Shown piece by piece: positions 48,853 to 58,256 of a stretch of 64,000 nt of DNA (position 1 is its first letter; the number at the start of each line of letters is the position of its first letter). The position numbers were made by a program, and so were the translations under genes. Origin of the DNA: Candidatus Methanoperedentaceae archaeon (GTDB lineage: Archaea > Halobacteriota > Methanosarcinia > Methanosarcinales > Methanoperedenaceae); assembly GCA_003104905.1 (NCBI GenBank), contig PQAS01000053.1, forward strand, positions 1 to 64,000. The letters run 5' to 3'. The notes under the pieces were generated by a model, which had not been told where the DNA came from, ran no database searches, and was given only the letters and a program-made list of their open reading frames with translations.

Positions 48853-49929
48853 ATGAAATCTGATGGAATACCATCCGGATGTGCCATATCAGGGTTGATG
48901 AGTGAAGATGGAAGACGCATTAACGGCAAAAAGATAATAGAATCCATTGCCTGCATGCATGACCGTTCTAACGGGCTTGGCGGAGGGTTTGCAGCCTATG
49001 GTATTTACCCTAAAAGAAAAGACATGTATGCTTTTCATATGATGTATGACAATGCCAGGGCTAAAGAGGATACTGAAGAGTTCTTTAAAGATCACTTCAA
49101 CGTTGATAAGGATGAAGCCATACCCACACACAGGCAAAATGGCATATCGGATCCCCCCATTCTCTGGAGGTATTTTCTTGAAGTCCCTGAGAATAAGCTT
49201 GAATTCCTTTCTGAAAGGGACTATGTCGCAAAAACCGTAATGAAGATACACTCTGAGATAGAAGGCTCTTTTGTTGCATCAAGCGGCATGAATATGGGCG
49301 CTTTCAAAGGTGTAGGTTATCCTGAAGATATCGGCAGGTTCTTTAAACTCGAAGAGTACAGCGCATATATATGGACGGCCCACGGCAGGTTCCCCACTAA
49401 TACACCGGGCTGGTGGGGCGGCGCGCACCCATTCACTCTTCTTGACTGGTCAGTGGTCCACAATGGTGAGATATCATCATACGGGATCAATAAGCGTTAC
49501 CTGGAAATGTTCGGATATAAGCTTGAACTCAGGACAGACACCGAAGTAATCGCTTATATGTTCGACCTGCTTGTCCGAAAACATAAACTTCCTGTTGAAA
49601 TAGCCGCAGAAACACTTGCAGCGGCCTTCTGGAAAGACATAGACCGCATGGAACCCGGAAAAAAGAAGATCGCTACTGCCATAAGGCAGGTATATGGAAG
49701 TACACTTTTAAACGGACCTTTTAGCATAATCATCGGACATAACAGGGGCATGATAGGATTGAATGACAGGATCAAACTTCGCCCCATGACCGCGGCGCGA
49801 AAGGACGATATGCTTTATATGGCATCGGAAGAATCCGCGATACGAGAGATAGCACCGGACCTTGATGAAGTATGGAGCCCCAGGGCAGGAACCCCGGTTT
49901 TTGGCACTCTTAAGGCAGGGGTGGAATAA
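48853..49929 (+). CDS. Glutamate synthase, amidotransferase subunit (archaeal type)
   Basis: A 358-aa class II glutamine amidotransferase domain, the ammonia-releasing part of GltB as a separate protein. The nucleophile Cys lies at residue 10 (PSGCAISGL), so a short propeptide must be removed or the start lies inside. WTAHGRFPTNTPGWWGGAHPF and VVHNGEISSYG are the substrate-site signatures. AAAGGAGAA precedes the ATG. The frame extends back to 48823 inside hdrBC, but the ATG at 48853 is clearly better. Confidence 0.9.
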   Translation: MKSDGIPSGCAISGLMSEDGRRINGKKIIESIACMHDRSNGLGGGFAAYGIYPKRKDMYAFHMMYDNARAKEDTEEFFKDHFNVDKDEAIPTHRQNGISDPPILWRYFLEVPENKLEFLSERDYVAKTVMKIHSEIEGSFVASSGMNMGAFKGVGYPEDIGRFFKLEEYSAYIWTAHGRFPTNTPGWWGGAHPFTLLDWSVVHNGEISSYGINKRYLEMFGYKLELRTDTEVIAYMFDLLVRKHKLPVEIAAETLAAAFWKDIDRMEPGKKKIATAIRQVYGSTLLNGPFSIIIGHNRGMIGLNDRIKLRPMTAARKDDMLYMASEESAIREIAPDLDEVWSPRAGTPVFGTLKAGVE

Positions 49930-51437
49930 TGGAATCACAACTTCCGGCAGAATTCATTGTGAATATAGACCATGAAAGATGCCGGAAATGTAAACGCTGT
50001 GTAATGAATTGCAGTTTCAGCGCCATTGAATTCAAGGATAAGGTCACGGCCAATAACAGGCAGTGCGTGGCATGCCACAGGTGCGCGACATTTTGCCCCG
50101 AAAACGCCATCACTATCACGCAAAATCCACTTGATTACAAGGACGGATATAACTGGTCGCCTGAGATCAGGAAAAACATCCTTAAACAGGCTGAAAGCGG
50201 AGGTATGATACTGACCGGCATGGGCAATCCGAAACCGTATCCGATCTACTGGGACCACATGCTGATAGATGCCTGCCAGGTAACCAATCCCTCCATCGAT
50301 CCGCTACGTGAGCCAATGGAGCTTCGCACATACCTCGGGGCAAAGCCTGAATTCCTTGAATTTGAGGGAGATCCGGGCAATATCAGCCTTAAGACAGAGC
50401 TTGCACCGCAGGTGAAACTGGATATCCCCATTGTTTTTGCAGCCATGTCTTATGGGGCCATCAGCCTGAATGCGCACAAAGCGCTTGCTATGGCGGCCAG
50501 GCGTATGGGGACGCTTATGAATACAGGTGAAGGCGGGCTGCACGAAGACCTTGCTGGTTATGCTGACAGGATAATAGTGCAGGTTGCATCAGGAAGATTC
50601 GGTGTCACGAGCAAATACCTGAACAACAGCGCTCTTGTTGAGATCAAGATCGGACAGGGTGCAAAACCGGGAATAGGCGGACATCTGCCGGGTGAAAAGG
50701 TAGGGGAGGATATCTCAAAGACCCGTATGATACCCGTTGGCACCGATGCACTTTCCCCGGCGCCGCATCATGATATTTATTCGATAGAAGATTTATCCCA
50801 GTTAATATATGCAATAAAAGAGACCACGGATTATAAGAAACCTGTATCAGTCAAGATCGCAGCTGTCCATAATGTAGCTGCGATCGCAAGCGGTATCGTG
50901 CGGGCAGGCGCTGACGTGGTAATGATAGACGGTTTTCGCGGCGGAACAGGAGCTGCTCCAATGATAATAAGGGACCACGTGGGGATACCCATAGAACTGG
51001 CTCTTGCGGCAGTTGATGACAGGCTGAGGCAGGAAGGTATCCGCAACCGCGCATCTATCCTGGTAGGAGGAAGTATCAGGCAGAGCGCCGATGTCGTCAA
51101 GGCTATTGCCCTGGGTGCGGATGCGTGTGTCATCGGGACTGCTTCGCTTATTGCTATGGGATGCCGCGTATGCCAGAAATGCTATACAGGCAATTGTGCA
51201 TGGGGCATTGCTACCCAGAAGCCTGAACTTGTACGTCGCCTGAATCCTGAAGTTGCAGCAGACCGGCTGTGCAACCTGCTAACAGCGTGGGGTCACGAGA
51301 TACAGGAAGTTCTTGGCTCACTTGGAATAAATGCCATTGAATCGCTTCGCGGAAGCCGTGAACGCCTGCGCGGGGTCGGACTTAACCAGGAAGCTCTTGA
51401 CATTCTCGGGATCAAACATGCTGGCATTGGACAGTGA
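49929..51437 (+). CDS. Glutamate synthase, FMN subunit with ferredoxin domain
   Basis: A 502-aa archaeal GltB core. The N-terminus has two 4Fe-4S motifs (CRKCKRCVMNC and CVACHRCATFC), followed by the FMN-binding barrel: GEGGLHEDL, KPGIGGHLPGEKV, FRGGTGAAP and GGSIRQSAD. A further Cys cluster CRVCQKCYTGNC matches the 3Fe-4S site. It makes glutamate from 2-oxoglutarate and ammonia using electrons received through its ferredoxin domain; no NADPH-binding small subunit is nearby. Its ATG overlaps the previous stop. Confidence 0.95.
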   Translation: MESQLPAEFIVNIDHERCRKCKRCVMNCSFSAIEFKDKVTANNRQCVACHRCATFCPENAITITQNPLDYKDGYNWSPEIRKNILKQAESGGMILTGMGNPKPYPIYWDHMLIDACQVTNPSIDPLREPMELRTYLGAKPEFLEFEGDPGNISLKTELAPQVKLDIPIVFAAMSYGAISLNAHKALAMAARRMGTLMNTGEGGLHEDLAGYADRIIVQVASGRFGVTSKYLNNSALVEIKIGQGAKPGIGGHLPGEKVGEDISKTRMIPVGTDALSPAPHHDIYSIEDLSQLIYAIKETTDYKKPVSVKIAAVHNVAAIASGIVRAGADVVMIDGFRGGTGAAPMIIRDHVGIPIELALAAVDDRLRQEGIRNRASILVGGSIRQSADVVKAIALGADACVIGTASLIAMGCRVCQKCYTGNCAWGIATQKPELVRRLNPEVAADRLCNLLTAWGHEIQEVLGSLGINAIESLRGSRERLRGVGLNQEALDILGIKHAGIGQ

Positions 51438-51442
51438 TTAAT

Positions 51443-52177
51443 ATGACTATGAAAATCGACGCAAAAGGCATGCATTACAGGACATTGAACAAGATGATCC
51501 GTGACGCCGTAGCGTCCGGCGAGAAAGAATTCGAGCTTGATAACATAGGCGGTCAGAGGTACATAGGCGCCGGGCTGAACGAAAATGTAAAAATTACAAT
51601 TAACGGTACGTCCGGAAATGATCTCGGAGTTTTCATGAATGGGGCAAAGATAATTATCAATGCGAACGCCCAGGACGGGATCGCCAACACCATGAATGCA
51701 GGTGAGATAATTGTCCACGGAAGCGTGGGCGATATCGTGGGTTACGCAATGCGCGGAGGGAAACTGTACATTAAAGGTGATGTTGGCTACCGTGTGGGTA
51801 TCCACATGAAAGAATATAAGAAACAGGTTCCGATCATTATAGCAGGAGGAACGGCAGGCGACTTTTTCGGCGAGTACATGGCAGGAGGTATAATGATACT
51901 TCTTGGTATGAATGAAAAGAACCCTCTTGTAGGCAACTATGTGGGAACTGGCATGCACGGCGGCGTAATGTATATCCGCGGGAAAGTTGACCCGTACCAT
52001 CTGGGGAAAGAAGTAAGCTGCCTTGAATTAAGCGAAGAGGATATAAAGCTCATTAGCGGTTATCTCAAGGAATACTGCGAGCATTTCGGATTTGATTTTA
52101 ACGCGGTCATGAGCGGAAAATTTACGAAGCTTGTGCCCCTGTCACTGAGGCCATATGGGAATATGTATGTGTATTAA
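51443..52177 (+). CDS. Glutamate synthase, GXGXG structural subunit
   Basis: A 244-aa beta-helix protein equivalent to the C-terminal domain of GltB. Repeating turns are visible: GAGLNENVKITING, NAGEIIVHGSVGDIVGYAM, MAGGIMILLGMN and GTGMHGGVMYIRG. It holds the other parts of the split enzyme together. The frame opens at a GTG at 51434 overlapping the previous stop; the ATG at 51443 is preferred. Last gene of the hdrBC-glt operon. Confidence 0.93.
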   Translation: MTMKIDAKGMHYRTLNKMIRDAVASGEKEFELDNIGGQRYIGAGLNENVKITINGTSGNDLGVFMNGAKIIINANAQDGIANTMNAGEIIVHGSVGDIVGYAMRGGKLYIKGDVGYRVGIHMKEYKKQVPIIIAGGTAGDFFGEYMAGGIMILLGMNEKNPLVGNYVGTGMHGGVMYIRGKVDPYHLGKEVSCLELSEEDIKLISGYLKEYCEHFGFDFNAVMSGKFTKLVPLSLRPYGNMYVY

Positions 52178-52207
52178 AACAATGGAAAAAAAGTAATTAA
52201 CAGTATT

Positions 52208-52369
52208 TCATTCTTTGGGAGCTTCAACTTGCACGGGAATTTGTCCCAATATCGATGACAGGGCCTTTCTCCTTTTCTCTTCGTATATCCTGGCAACTTC
52301 CTTACTTGCTTTATCAATTTCAATTTTGGAGGTCGACAGGGTGGATTTTACAGCTTTTTCACTTGTCAT
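52208..52369 (-). CDS. Small hypothetical protein, 53 aa
   Basis: Encodes MTSEKAVKSTLSTSKIEIDK, then a Lys/Glu/Arg helix (EVARIYEEKRRKALSSIL) and a short PVQVEAP tail. TGAGG stands 9 nt before the ATG. The amphipathic helical composition and ribosome-binding site support a real gene. It is convergent with the glutamate synthase operon, 30 nt beyond its end. Unrecognised family. Confidence 0.6.
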   Translation of the reverse strand: MTSEKAVKSTLSTSKIEIDKASKEVARIYEEKRRKALSSILGQIPVQVEAPKE

Positions 52370-52493
52370 TTATTTGCCTCATCAGAATCATACATTTGGA
52401 ATATATACCTATATATTTAATGGTCAAAATATGTGAGCTTTTTATTATCTTCTATAGCGAAATTCGAAAATAATCGGAATATATTGAAAAATA

Positions 52494-52545
52494 GAACCGC
52501 AGATAAACACAGACGAACGCAGATTAATGGCTACGCATCTGCGTC
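52494..52545 (-). repeat. GCAGATRAAC-type dispersed repeat
   Basis: Reads GAACCGCAGATAAACACAGA and continues through CGCAGATTAATGGCTACGCA to about 52545. About 36 bp of it are the near-exact reverse complement of 43828-43866 inside the nested element, so the two loci share one unit in opposite orientation. The surrounding gap 52370-52764 also holds CCTCTGTGAACTCTGTGG (about 52629-52646), a second tandem-like repeat of the same style, and no gene. Confidence 0.75.
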
Positions 52546-52764
52546 CAAAACGAACTCCAATGGCTTGAGTCAGTATGGAGTTCGTACGAGTTTAATTTTT
52601 TCTCAGAGAAAAGTGTCGATACACTGTGCCCTCTGTGAACTCTGTGGTTGATTATCCTTGTGATGGAACCTTTTCTCCCTAATAAAATAAAAGTCTTCTG
52701 ACTGTCGAAGTCAAGATATTGATATGGGTAATGTTTATATTTCTTCATCAATAAGAGGTATAAC

Positions 52765-53418
52765 ATGGCAGAGCTTGGGAAAATAGATAAACCGGAAGCG
52801 GCGAACTTTTCAGCGAAAAGGAAATTATATGTGGTCCCTACGCTTCCTTTTGAAGAGCTGGCTTCACAATATGATATTGGCATGAAAGTGGAACGGTTCT
52901 GGGGCGAAATCAGGGAAAAGATAAATTATTTTATTTCAACGTATGGGAATATCAATACGCTCTATTTAGAAGGGGTCGACGAAGATGAAAAAGCGGGCAA
53001 GGAATATCTGGAAAAACTCGGAAAAGAAAATAATTATTACAAGTTATTGAAAAATCTTATTGACAGCGGTACGGTTATCAGGGGAATTGAAAAGAGCGGC
53101 CGGATGGAAAAGTTGAGACTGCTTTTTGAGGAATACTCAAAATCTTTCCTGCCGGAAATAAAAGAATTCCACATGGATTATTTTGGCAAGGATATAAATT
53201 TTGATGGATGGCGGGAATATCTTGTCAAAAACATAACCGAAATGCAGGATGAGATGGGAAAATCCGCAACCAGGATAATTGGAGAATTACCTCCTGATTC
53301 AAGCGGTGTCCTGATCATAACTGACGGAAGACCTATAGAATTCCCCGAAGGAATTGACGTTTTTCAGATAAGGCCGCCGGCTTTTGATGAGATTGAAAGG
53401 AATATCCGCCAAAAATAA
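52765..53418 (+). CDS. Hypothetical protein, 217 aa
   Basis: A soluble alpha/beta protein: KRKLYVVPTLPFEELASQY, a long helical centre, and ESSGVLIITDGRPIEFPEG-like C-terminal strands (PPDSSGVLIITDGRPIEF). Family not recognised. AAGAGGT lies before the ATG. It is followed after 15 nt by the EamA-like transporter gene on the same strand. Confidence 0.65.
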   Translation: MAELGKIDKPEAANFSAKRKLYVVPTLPFEELASQYDIGMKVERFWGEIREKINYFISTYGNINTLYLEGVDEDEKAGKEYLEKLGKENNYYKLLKNLIDSGTVIRGIEKSGRMEKLRLLFEEYSKSFLPEIKEFHMDYFGKDINFDGWREYLVKNITEMQDEMGKSATRIIGELPPDSSGVLIITDGRPIEFPEGIDVFQIRPPAFDEIERNIRQK

Positions 53419-53433
53419 GCCCTGGTTAAAACA

Positions 53434-53850
53434 ATGACATGGATCATCTATGCTGTGGCCTGTATATTCCTTTATGGGATCATGCAGTTTTTTATTAAAT
53501 TATCCTCAAACGGCAACGCTATAACCTCTTCAATGTTTTTTGTAACCGCGCAATTCATAGCGCAGATTCTCCTGGGAGCTTACTTTATTTCAAAAAGCGG
53601 ATTTGATGTGAATGTCTCCAGTATCAAGTACAGCATTCTTGGAGGTATAGCTGCTGCACTTGCAACAATTCTGTTCTTTCTTGCTCTTGAGCATGAAACC
53701 ATTTCCAAGGTTGTGCCTGTTGTGAACCTGAATGTGGTAGTTGGAGTGCTGCTTGGTGTTATCATCCTGAAAGATGAAATAAACCTTCGGATAACAGCAG
53801 GGATCGTTCTTGCCATAATCAGTATTTATCTCCTGACAAGCTCAAAATGA
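53434..53850 (+). CDS. EamA/DMT-family transporter, single repeat unit
   Basis: A 138-aa membrane protein with five predicted helices. The last two carry the EamA signature (VVPVVNLNVVVGVLLGVIIL, then KDEINLRITAGIVLAIISIYLL). Full EamA transporters have two such five-helix units, so this protein presumably works as a dimer, as in small multidrug resistance-like members. The substrate is unknown. It converges on the KaiC-like gene. Confidence 0.82.
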   Translation: MTWIIYAVACIFLYGIMQFFIKLSSNGNAITSSMFFVTAQFIAQILLGAYFISKSGFDVNVSSIKYSILGGIAAALATILFFLALEHETISKVVPVVNLNVVVGVLLGVIILKDEINLRITAGIVLAIISIYLLTSSK

Positions 53851-53856
53851 GCGGCC

Positions 53857-54573
53857 TCAACCGGATGATTCAATTGGAATTGTTATAAATATGCCGTTCT
53901 TGGAAATCTCATAAGATAATAACTGGACAGGTGTTTTTGTATTTCTCATTTTCACGATATCCATCACTCTTTCCCTCAGTCCTGTATACGGATTTTCTCG
54001 TTTCATGAGCTGGATGGCGCCGTAAGCAGAATACAGTGCAAGTTCAACGAATTCTTTTGAAATAACCCCCCCAAGCAGTACCAGGGTCGTAATGCCTTTC
54101 TGTGCCAGGCTATAAACCAGAAGATTGAACCTGTCACGAAACTCGGTTGAAGTAAGATTTGATACATGGCTCCCAAGGCTGTCAATAATAAGAATATCGG
54201 TATCATCGGGAATATTATCGCAGAATTGTGAAAAGTCGCCTTTAATGGCATCCATGCTTATGCTTAATGCGGTCTTGATTTCCATTGCCCGGTAACCTGC
54301 CAGCTCAATGATTTTCAAAATACCCTTTTTCTCAAGATCTTCAAGGTTCCAGTCAAATGATTTGCCCTGCTGCTTGAGTTCGGCTGCATCTTCCTCTGTG
54401 GAAATGTATACTGTCTTTTTATTTTCCAGGCAATTTTTATATGCGAACTGAAGCCCGAAAATTGTCTTTCCGCTTCCCGGATCACCTGTAATAAGAATAG
54501 TCTTGCCCGATGGAAATCCCCCGATGATCTCATCAAGTTCCGAACTACCCGTCTTAATCCTCTTCAAATTCAT
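53857..54573 (-). CDS. KaiC-like RecA-superfamily ATPase
   Basis: A 238-aa single-domain ATPase: Walker A ITGDPGSGKTIFGLQFAY near residue 32, Walker B DILIIDSLGSHVS, and RERVMDIVKMRNT near the end. Archaeal KaiC-like proteins act in signalling, often beside histidine kinases or CheY-like proteins. It overlaps the stop of the upstream response-regulator gene by 4 nt, placing it last in the signalling operon. Confidence 0.88.
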   Translation of the reverse strand: MNLKRIKTGSSELDEIIGGFPSGKTILITGDPGSGKTIFGLQFAYKNCLENKKTVYISTEEDAAELKQQGKSFDWNLEDLEKKGILKIIELAGYRAMEIKTALSISMDAIKGDFSQFCDNIPDDTDILIIDSLGSHVSNLTSTEFRDRFNLLVYSLAQKGITTLVLLGGVISKEFVELALYSAYGAIQLMKRENPYTGLRERVMDIVKMRNTKTPVQLLSYEISKNGIFITIPIESSG

Positions 54574-57056
54574 GCCTCCTGTAATTTATCTTTATGAACC
54601 AGAATCTCAAACCTGCAGATCTTTGAACCGCTTGCAATGCTTGATTTTTGCTCTACGATGCCATTGAGGGCAGTCCATGTAAAACTCCGTTTTGCAAGAC
54701 TCCTGCATATAAAACAAAATATCGGATTACCGCGGGCTTCATGTATCCAAGGACAATTTGTGAACTCAAGTACTCTCTTTTTTCCTTCAGTCTTCTTTAT
54801 ATTTTCGATCCCGAAGTTTAAAAACAATGTAGACACCCATATCATATAAAATTCGAGTAATTGATCACTATTCAAAGACTTTTGTTTCATTTCCTCATTA
54901 AACCTTGGTTTTACATTCTTCTCAAATCTTTCAGAAAAATTCTTAATGAGAAAATCTCTTACCTGGGAGGGGACGCCAGATGCAAACACAGGCAGTGCGC
55001 TAACTATAAAACCATATAACTCAGCTCTTGCATTTTCTTTGGCCATTTTTTCCGCCTGTTTTCGCAGGGTTATGTCCCGCGATACGCTCAGGATTACCTT
55101 CTGTCCACCATATTCTATTACCCTCGAATGGACTTCAACTTCTATCCTTTTATTGCTTTTTACAAGATCAACTGACTCAAATACATATTCTCGTTTTTGC
55201 AGCAGATCCTTAATCCTTTGATCCATCAACTTCCTGTATTCCGGAGCCATGATATCTCGCAGGTTCTTCATCATCATTTCATCTTTAGTATACCCGTGTA
55301 ATCTGTAAGCAGCTTCATTCATGTAAATGAAATTTCCATTAAAATCATGAACATAAATAAAGTCTGACGCGCTATCAAGAAGCTGCGCTTTTATCTCCAG
55401 ATCTTCCTGGGCGCGCTTACGCTCGGTGATATCCCTTGCCAGGTGGACAACACTGCCGATCTTCCCGTCTTCATTAAGTATGGGATGGGCAGAAACCTCT
55501 ACATAATGAATAATACCATTTCTTCCGGGATGTATGTGTTCGGCTATTGACGGTTTTCCGGTCCTTAAGGTCTCTTGAAGCGGGCATTCATCCTGTGAAC
55601 ATGCCGTATACTTATTATGCGTTATTTCATAACATTTCTTTCCGATTACATCTTCTTTCGAAAGTCCATTCTGTTCCAGGAAAGCCTTATTACTGTCAAT
55701 TATAGAAAAATCCATGACATTAATTATGGAAATAGAATCGTTGATACTATTGAGCACGGTTTCTGCGAATTCCTTTGATCGCCGAATGAGCTCCCGGGCT
55801 TTACGACTCTCGGTTATATCCTTGAGCGTCCCCATGCTCGCTATTTTTCCCCGATAATTAATGAACCCTATGTTCATATTGATGGTAATCCTTCTTTTTC
55901 CATCTTTATGCATTATGTTAAATTCATTTTCGCGGGGGACTTTTTCGCCTGCTTCCCTTCGAAAATAATAATCAGTGATCCTTTCCCTGTCCTCCGGTGC
56001 TACGAATTCCCTGAAATCCTTTCCAATTACATCTTCGACTTCATATCCGGCGATCCCGGGGAAAAACTCATTTATATATTGAATCTTACCATCCTGAATA
56101 ACAAAAACGCCGTCCTGGATATTTTCGATCAAAGTACGGTATTTTTCTTCCGACATCTGGAGCTTATCCTCAGCTTCCTTGCGTTCTGTAATATCCTCTA
56201 CCATACTGATTGAAAATTGCGGATGACCATTTGCATCCCTGACAAGGGAAACTGTCACCCGGGCCCAGAATACCTTACCTTTTTTCCGGATATAGCGTTT
56301 CTTTATCATGTAATGGTTCTTCTTCCCTGAGATCAATTCCCTGAACTGGTCCGTGTCGATCTCCACGTCATCAGGATGTGTGAATTCCGTGAATACTTTA
56401 CCCTTAAGTTCTTCTCCCGATATTCCGAGCATCTGCTGCAGAATATGATTTGTTTCCAGGATTCGTCCTTCTATATTCAGACGTGCCATACCGATGGGAG
56501 CCTCTTCAAAAGTAGCCCTGAATTTTGCCTCACTGTTTCTAAGTTCTTCTTCTATCCGCTTTCGCTCGTCAATTTCCTGCTCAAGCTCGATCACTTTCTC
56601 CTGAAGCTTCTTGAAAATGCGGCGGCTGTATTTTTCAAGATACTCCTCATCCTTCAAGGTAGGCTCTATGATTTCCAGTTTGCCGCTTGAAAAATCCTGA
56701 AGTATCTGCGTTATTTCCATTATAAGTTCTCTGGGTTCAACAGGTTTGATTATGAATCGAGAAACACCAAGTGAATCCGCCAGTTCCTTGTCTTTTTCAC
56801 TCACATAAGATGCGCTGTAGAATACGAAAGGCAATTCTTTTGCTGATTTGCTTTTCCTGATCTCACGAAGCAGCGAGAAACCATCCATTTCAGGCATCAT
56901 GATATCAGAAACCACGATGTCAGGATTTTCCGTTGATATTAGTTTCAATGCTTCAATCCCATTTCCGGCTTCAACTACGTCATATTTGTTGTATACTAAC
57001 ATTTTTGAAAGCATCATCCTGTCAAACTTGTTATCATCCACTATCATGACTTTCAT
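54570..57056 (-). CDS. REC-PAS4 signalling protein with methanogen-type output domain
   Basis: An 828-aa cytoplasmic protein. Receiver domain with phospho-acceptor Asp at about residue 51 (VVSDIMMPEMDG); coiled coil about 130-175; four PAS domains (about 175-295, 300-420, 430-560, 560-680). The C-terminal 140 residues include TNCPWIHEARGNPIFCFIC and KICRFEI. That last part resembles the output domain called MetOD1, described in methanogen response regulators. There is no histidine kinase core. It overlaps the KaiC-like gene by 4 nt. The output is unknown; Cys residues could sense redox or metal. Confidence 0.82.
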   Translation of the reverse strand: MKVMIVDDNKFDRMMLSKMLVYNKYDVVEAGNGIEALKLISTENPDIVVSDIMMPEMDGFSLLREIRKSKSAKELPFVFYSASYVSEKDKELADSLGVSRFIIKPVEPRELIMEITQILQDFSSGKLEIIEPTLKDEEYLEKYSRRIFKKLQEKVIELEQEIDERKRIEEELRNSEAKFRATFEEAPIGMARLNIEGRILETNHILQQMLGISGEELKGKVFTEFTHPDDVEIDTDQFRELISGKKNHYMIKKRYIRKKGKVFWARVTVSLVRDANGHPQFSISMVEDITERKEAEDKLQMSEEKYRTLIENIQDGVFVIQDGKIQYINEFFPGIAGYEVEDVIGKDFREFVAPEDRERITDYYFRREAGEKVPRENEFNIMHKDGKRRITINMNIGFINYRGKIASMGTLKDITESRKARELIRRSKEFAETVLNSINDSISIINVMDFSIIDSNKAFLEQNGLSKEDVIGKKCYEITHNKYTACSQDECPLQETLRTGKPSIAEHIHPGRNGIIHYVEVSAHPILNEDGKIGSVVHLARDITERKRAQEDLEIKAQLLDSASDFIYVHDFNGNFIYMNEAAYRLHGYTKDEMMMKNLRDIMAPEYRKLMDQRIKDLLQKREYVFESVDLVKSNKRIEVEVHSRVIEYGGQKVILSVSRDITLRKQAEKMAKENARAELYGFIVSALPVFASGVPSQVRDFLIKNFSERFEKNVKPRFNEEMKQKSLNSDQLLEFYMIWVSTLFLNFGIENIKKTEGKKRVLEFTNCPWIHEARGNPIFCFICRSLAKRSFTWTALNGIVEQKSSIASGSKICRFEILVHKDKLQEA

Positions 57057-57059
57057 TTA

Positions 57060-58256
57060 TTATTCCCCCGGTATTGAAAAACAGAATGTACTTCCTTCCC
57101 CTGCTGTGCTTTTTGCCCAGATCCTGCCCTTATGTGACTCGATTATATATTTCGCTATGGCAAGACCCACTCCCACCCCTCCGTATCTACGTGTACTCCC
57201 CGAGTCTACCTGGTATATTTTACCAAATACATTAGAAAGTTTATCCGGGGGAATACCTATCCCCGTATCCATGAAACAGACCTGTATAGATCCATCCTTT
57301 TTGCCTGCGGTAATTTCAATTTTCCCTCCTTTCTTATTGAATTTGATCGCATTGTCTAAGAGATTATTAAGCACATGCAATATCTGGTTCTTATCTGCTC
57401 GAACAAGAAGACTTTCTTCGATCGATGTCATGACATTGATCTCAAAAGCCTCTGCCTTTGGCCTGAGATTCTCCACTGTTGATTTAATGAGTGTTCCAAC
57501 ATCGATTTCCTCTATTACCTGTGATAAAAGTCCTTTCCCTGCATAGGATATTTCGATAAGGTCCGAGATAACTTTTTTTTCGCGTTCTAATGCATCCATA
57601 CTTTTCTTCAGGAGTTCACCCTGTTTTGATTTGTCACCTTCATCAATCGCAAGTTCGAGAAAACCTGAAGCATGAATGAGCGGAGTCCTGAGTTCGTGGG
57701 TCACATTGGAAATTATATTATCTTTAAGGCGGTCAACGGTCTTTAATTCCGAAAGGGCTGTCTCAAGCTTGTTGTTTGCATTTTCAAGTTCAAGCACTTT
57801 ATCTTCAAGCTTTTTAAATAATGTCTGGCTATATTTTGAAAGGTATTCTTTTTCGTCAGTTAGTTCAAGCGTTTTTATCTTGCCGGAAAGATGATCTTTG
57901 AGTACTTTATTTATTTTCTCGATTATTATTTTCGGATCCTCAGGTTTTCTTATATAAGCGCTCGCTCCTACATCCATGGCAAGTTTCTCGTCTTCTTCAT
58001 CCTTGTAGATTGCAGTATAGAATACCAGGGGAATATTTTTTAATGTTTCATTTTTCTTGAGCTCCCTGCAAAACTGGAATCCATCCATTTCCGGCATCAT
58101 TATATCAGAAATTATGATATCAGGTCTTGATTCGTCAATTTTCTTAAGGGCTTCTATGCCGTTTGAGGCCTCAATGGGTTCATAACCGTTCGCTTCAAGT
58201 ATTTTTGAAAGCATCATCCTGCTATGTTTTTCATCTTCTACCACCAGCGCTTTCAT
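57060..58256 (-). CDS. REC-HisKA-HATPase hybrid histidine kinase
   Basis: A 398-aa cytoplasmic protein. N-terminal receiver (Asp at about 51 in IISDIMMPEMDG), coiled coil, H-box VTHELRTPLIHASG (His near 200), N-box NNLLDNAIKFNKKGG, G1 DTGIGIPPDKL and G2 GGVGVGLAIAK. A receiver before the kinase suggests it is itself activated by another kinase, probably the 1171-aa sensor. Overlaps the upstream regulator gene by 4 nt. Confidence 0.93.
   Translation of the reverse strand: MKALVVEDEKHSRMMLSKILEANGYEPIEASNGIEALKKIDESRPDIIISDIMMPEMDGFQFCRELKKNETLKNIPLVFYTAIYKDEEDEKLAMDVGASAYIRKPEDPKIIIEKINKVLKDHLSGKIKTLELTDEKEYLSKYSQTLFKKLEDKVLELENANNKLETALSELKTVDRLKDNIISNVTHELRTPLIHASGFLELAIDEGDKSKQGELLKKSMDALEREKKVISDLIEISYAGKGLLSQVIEEIDVGTLIKSTVENLRPKAEAFEINVMTSIEESLLVRADKNQILHVLNNLLDNAIKFNKKGGKIEITAGKKDGSIQVCFMDTGIGIPPDKLSNVFGKIYQVDSGSTRRYGGVGVGLAIAKYIIESHKGRIWAKSTAGEGSTFCFSIPGE

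Noticed and set aside
52215-52473. Plus-strand 72-73 codon frames after the glutamate synthase operon
   Set aside because: Antisense to the better-supported 53-codon minus-strand gene and lacking a ribosome-binding site.
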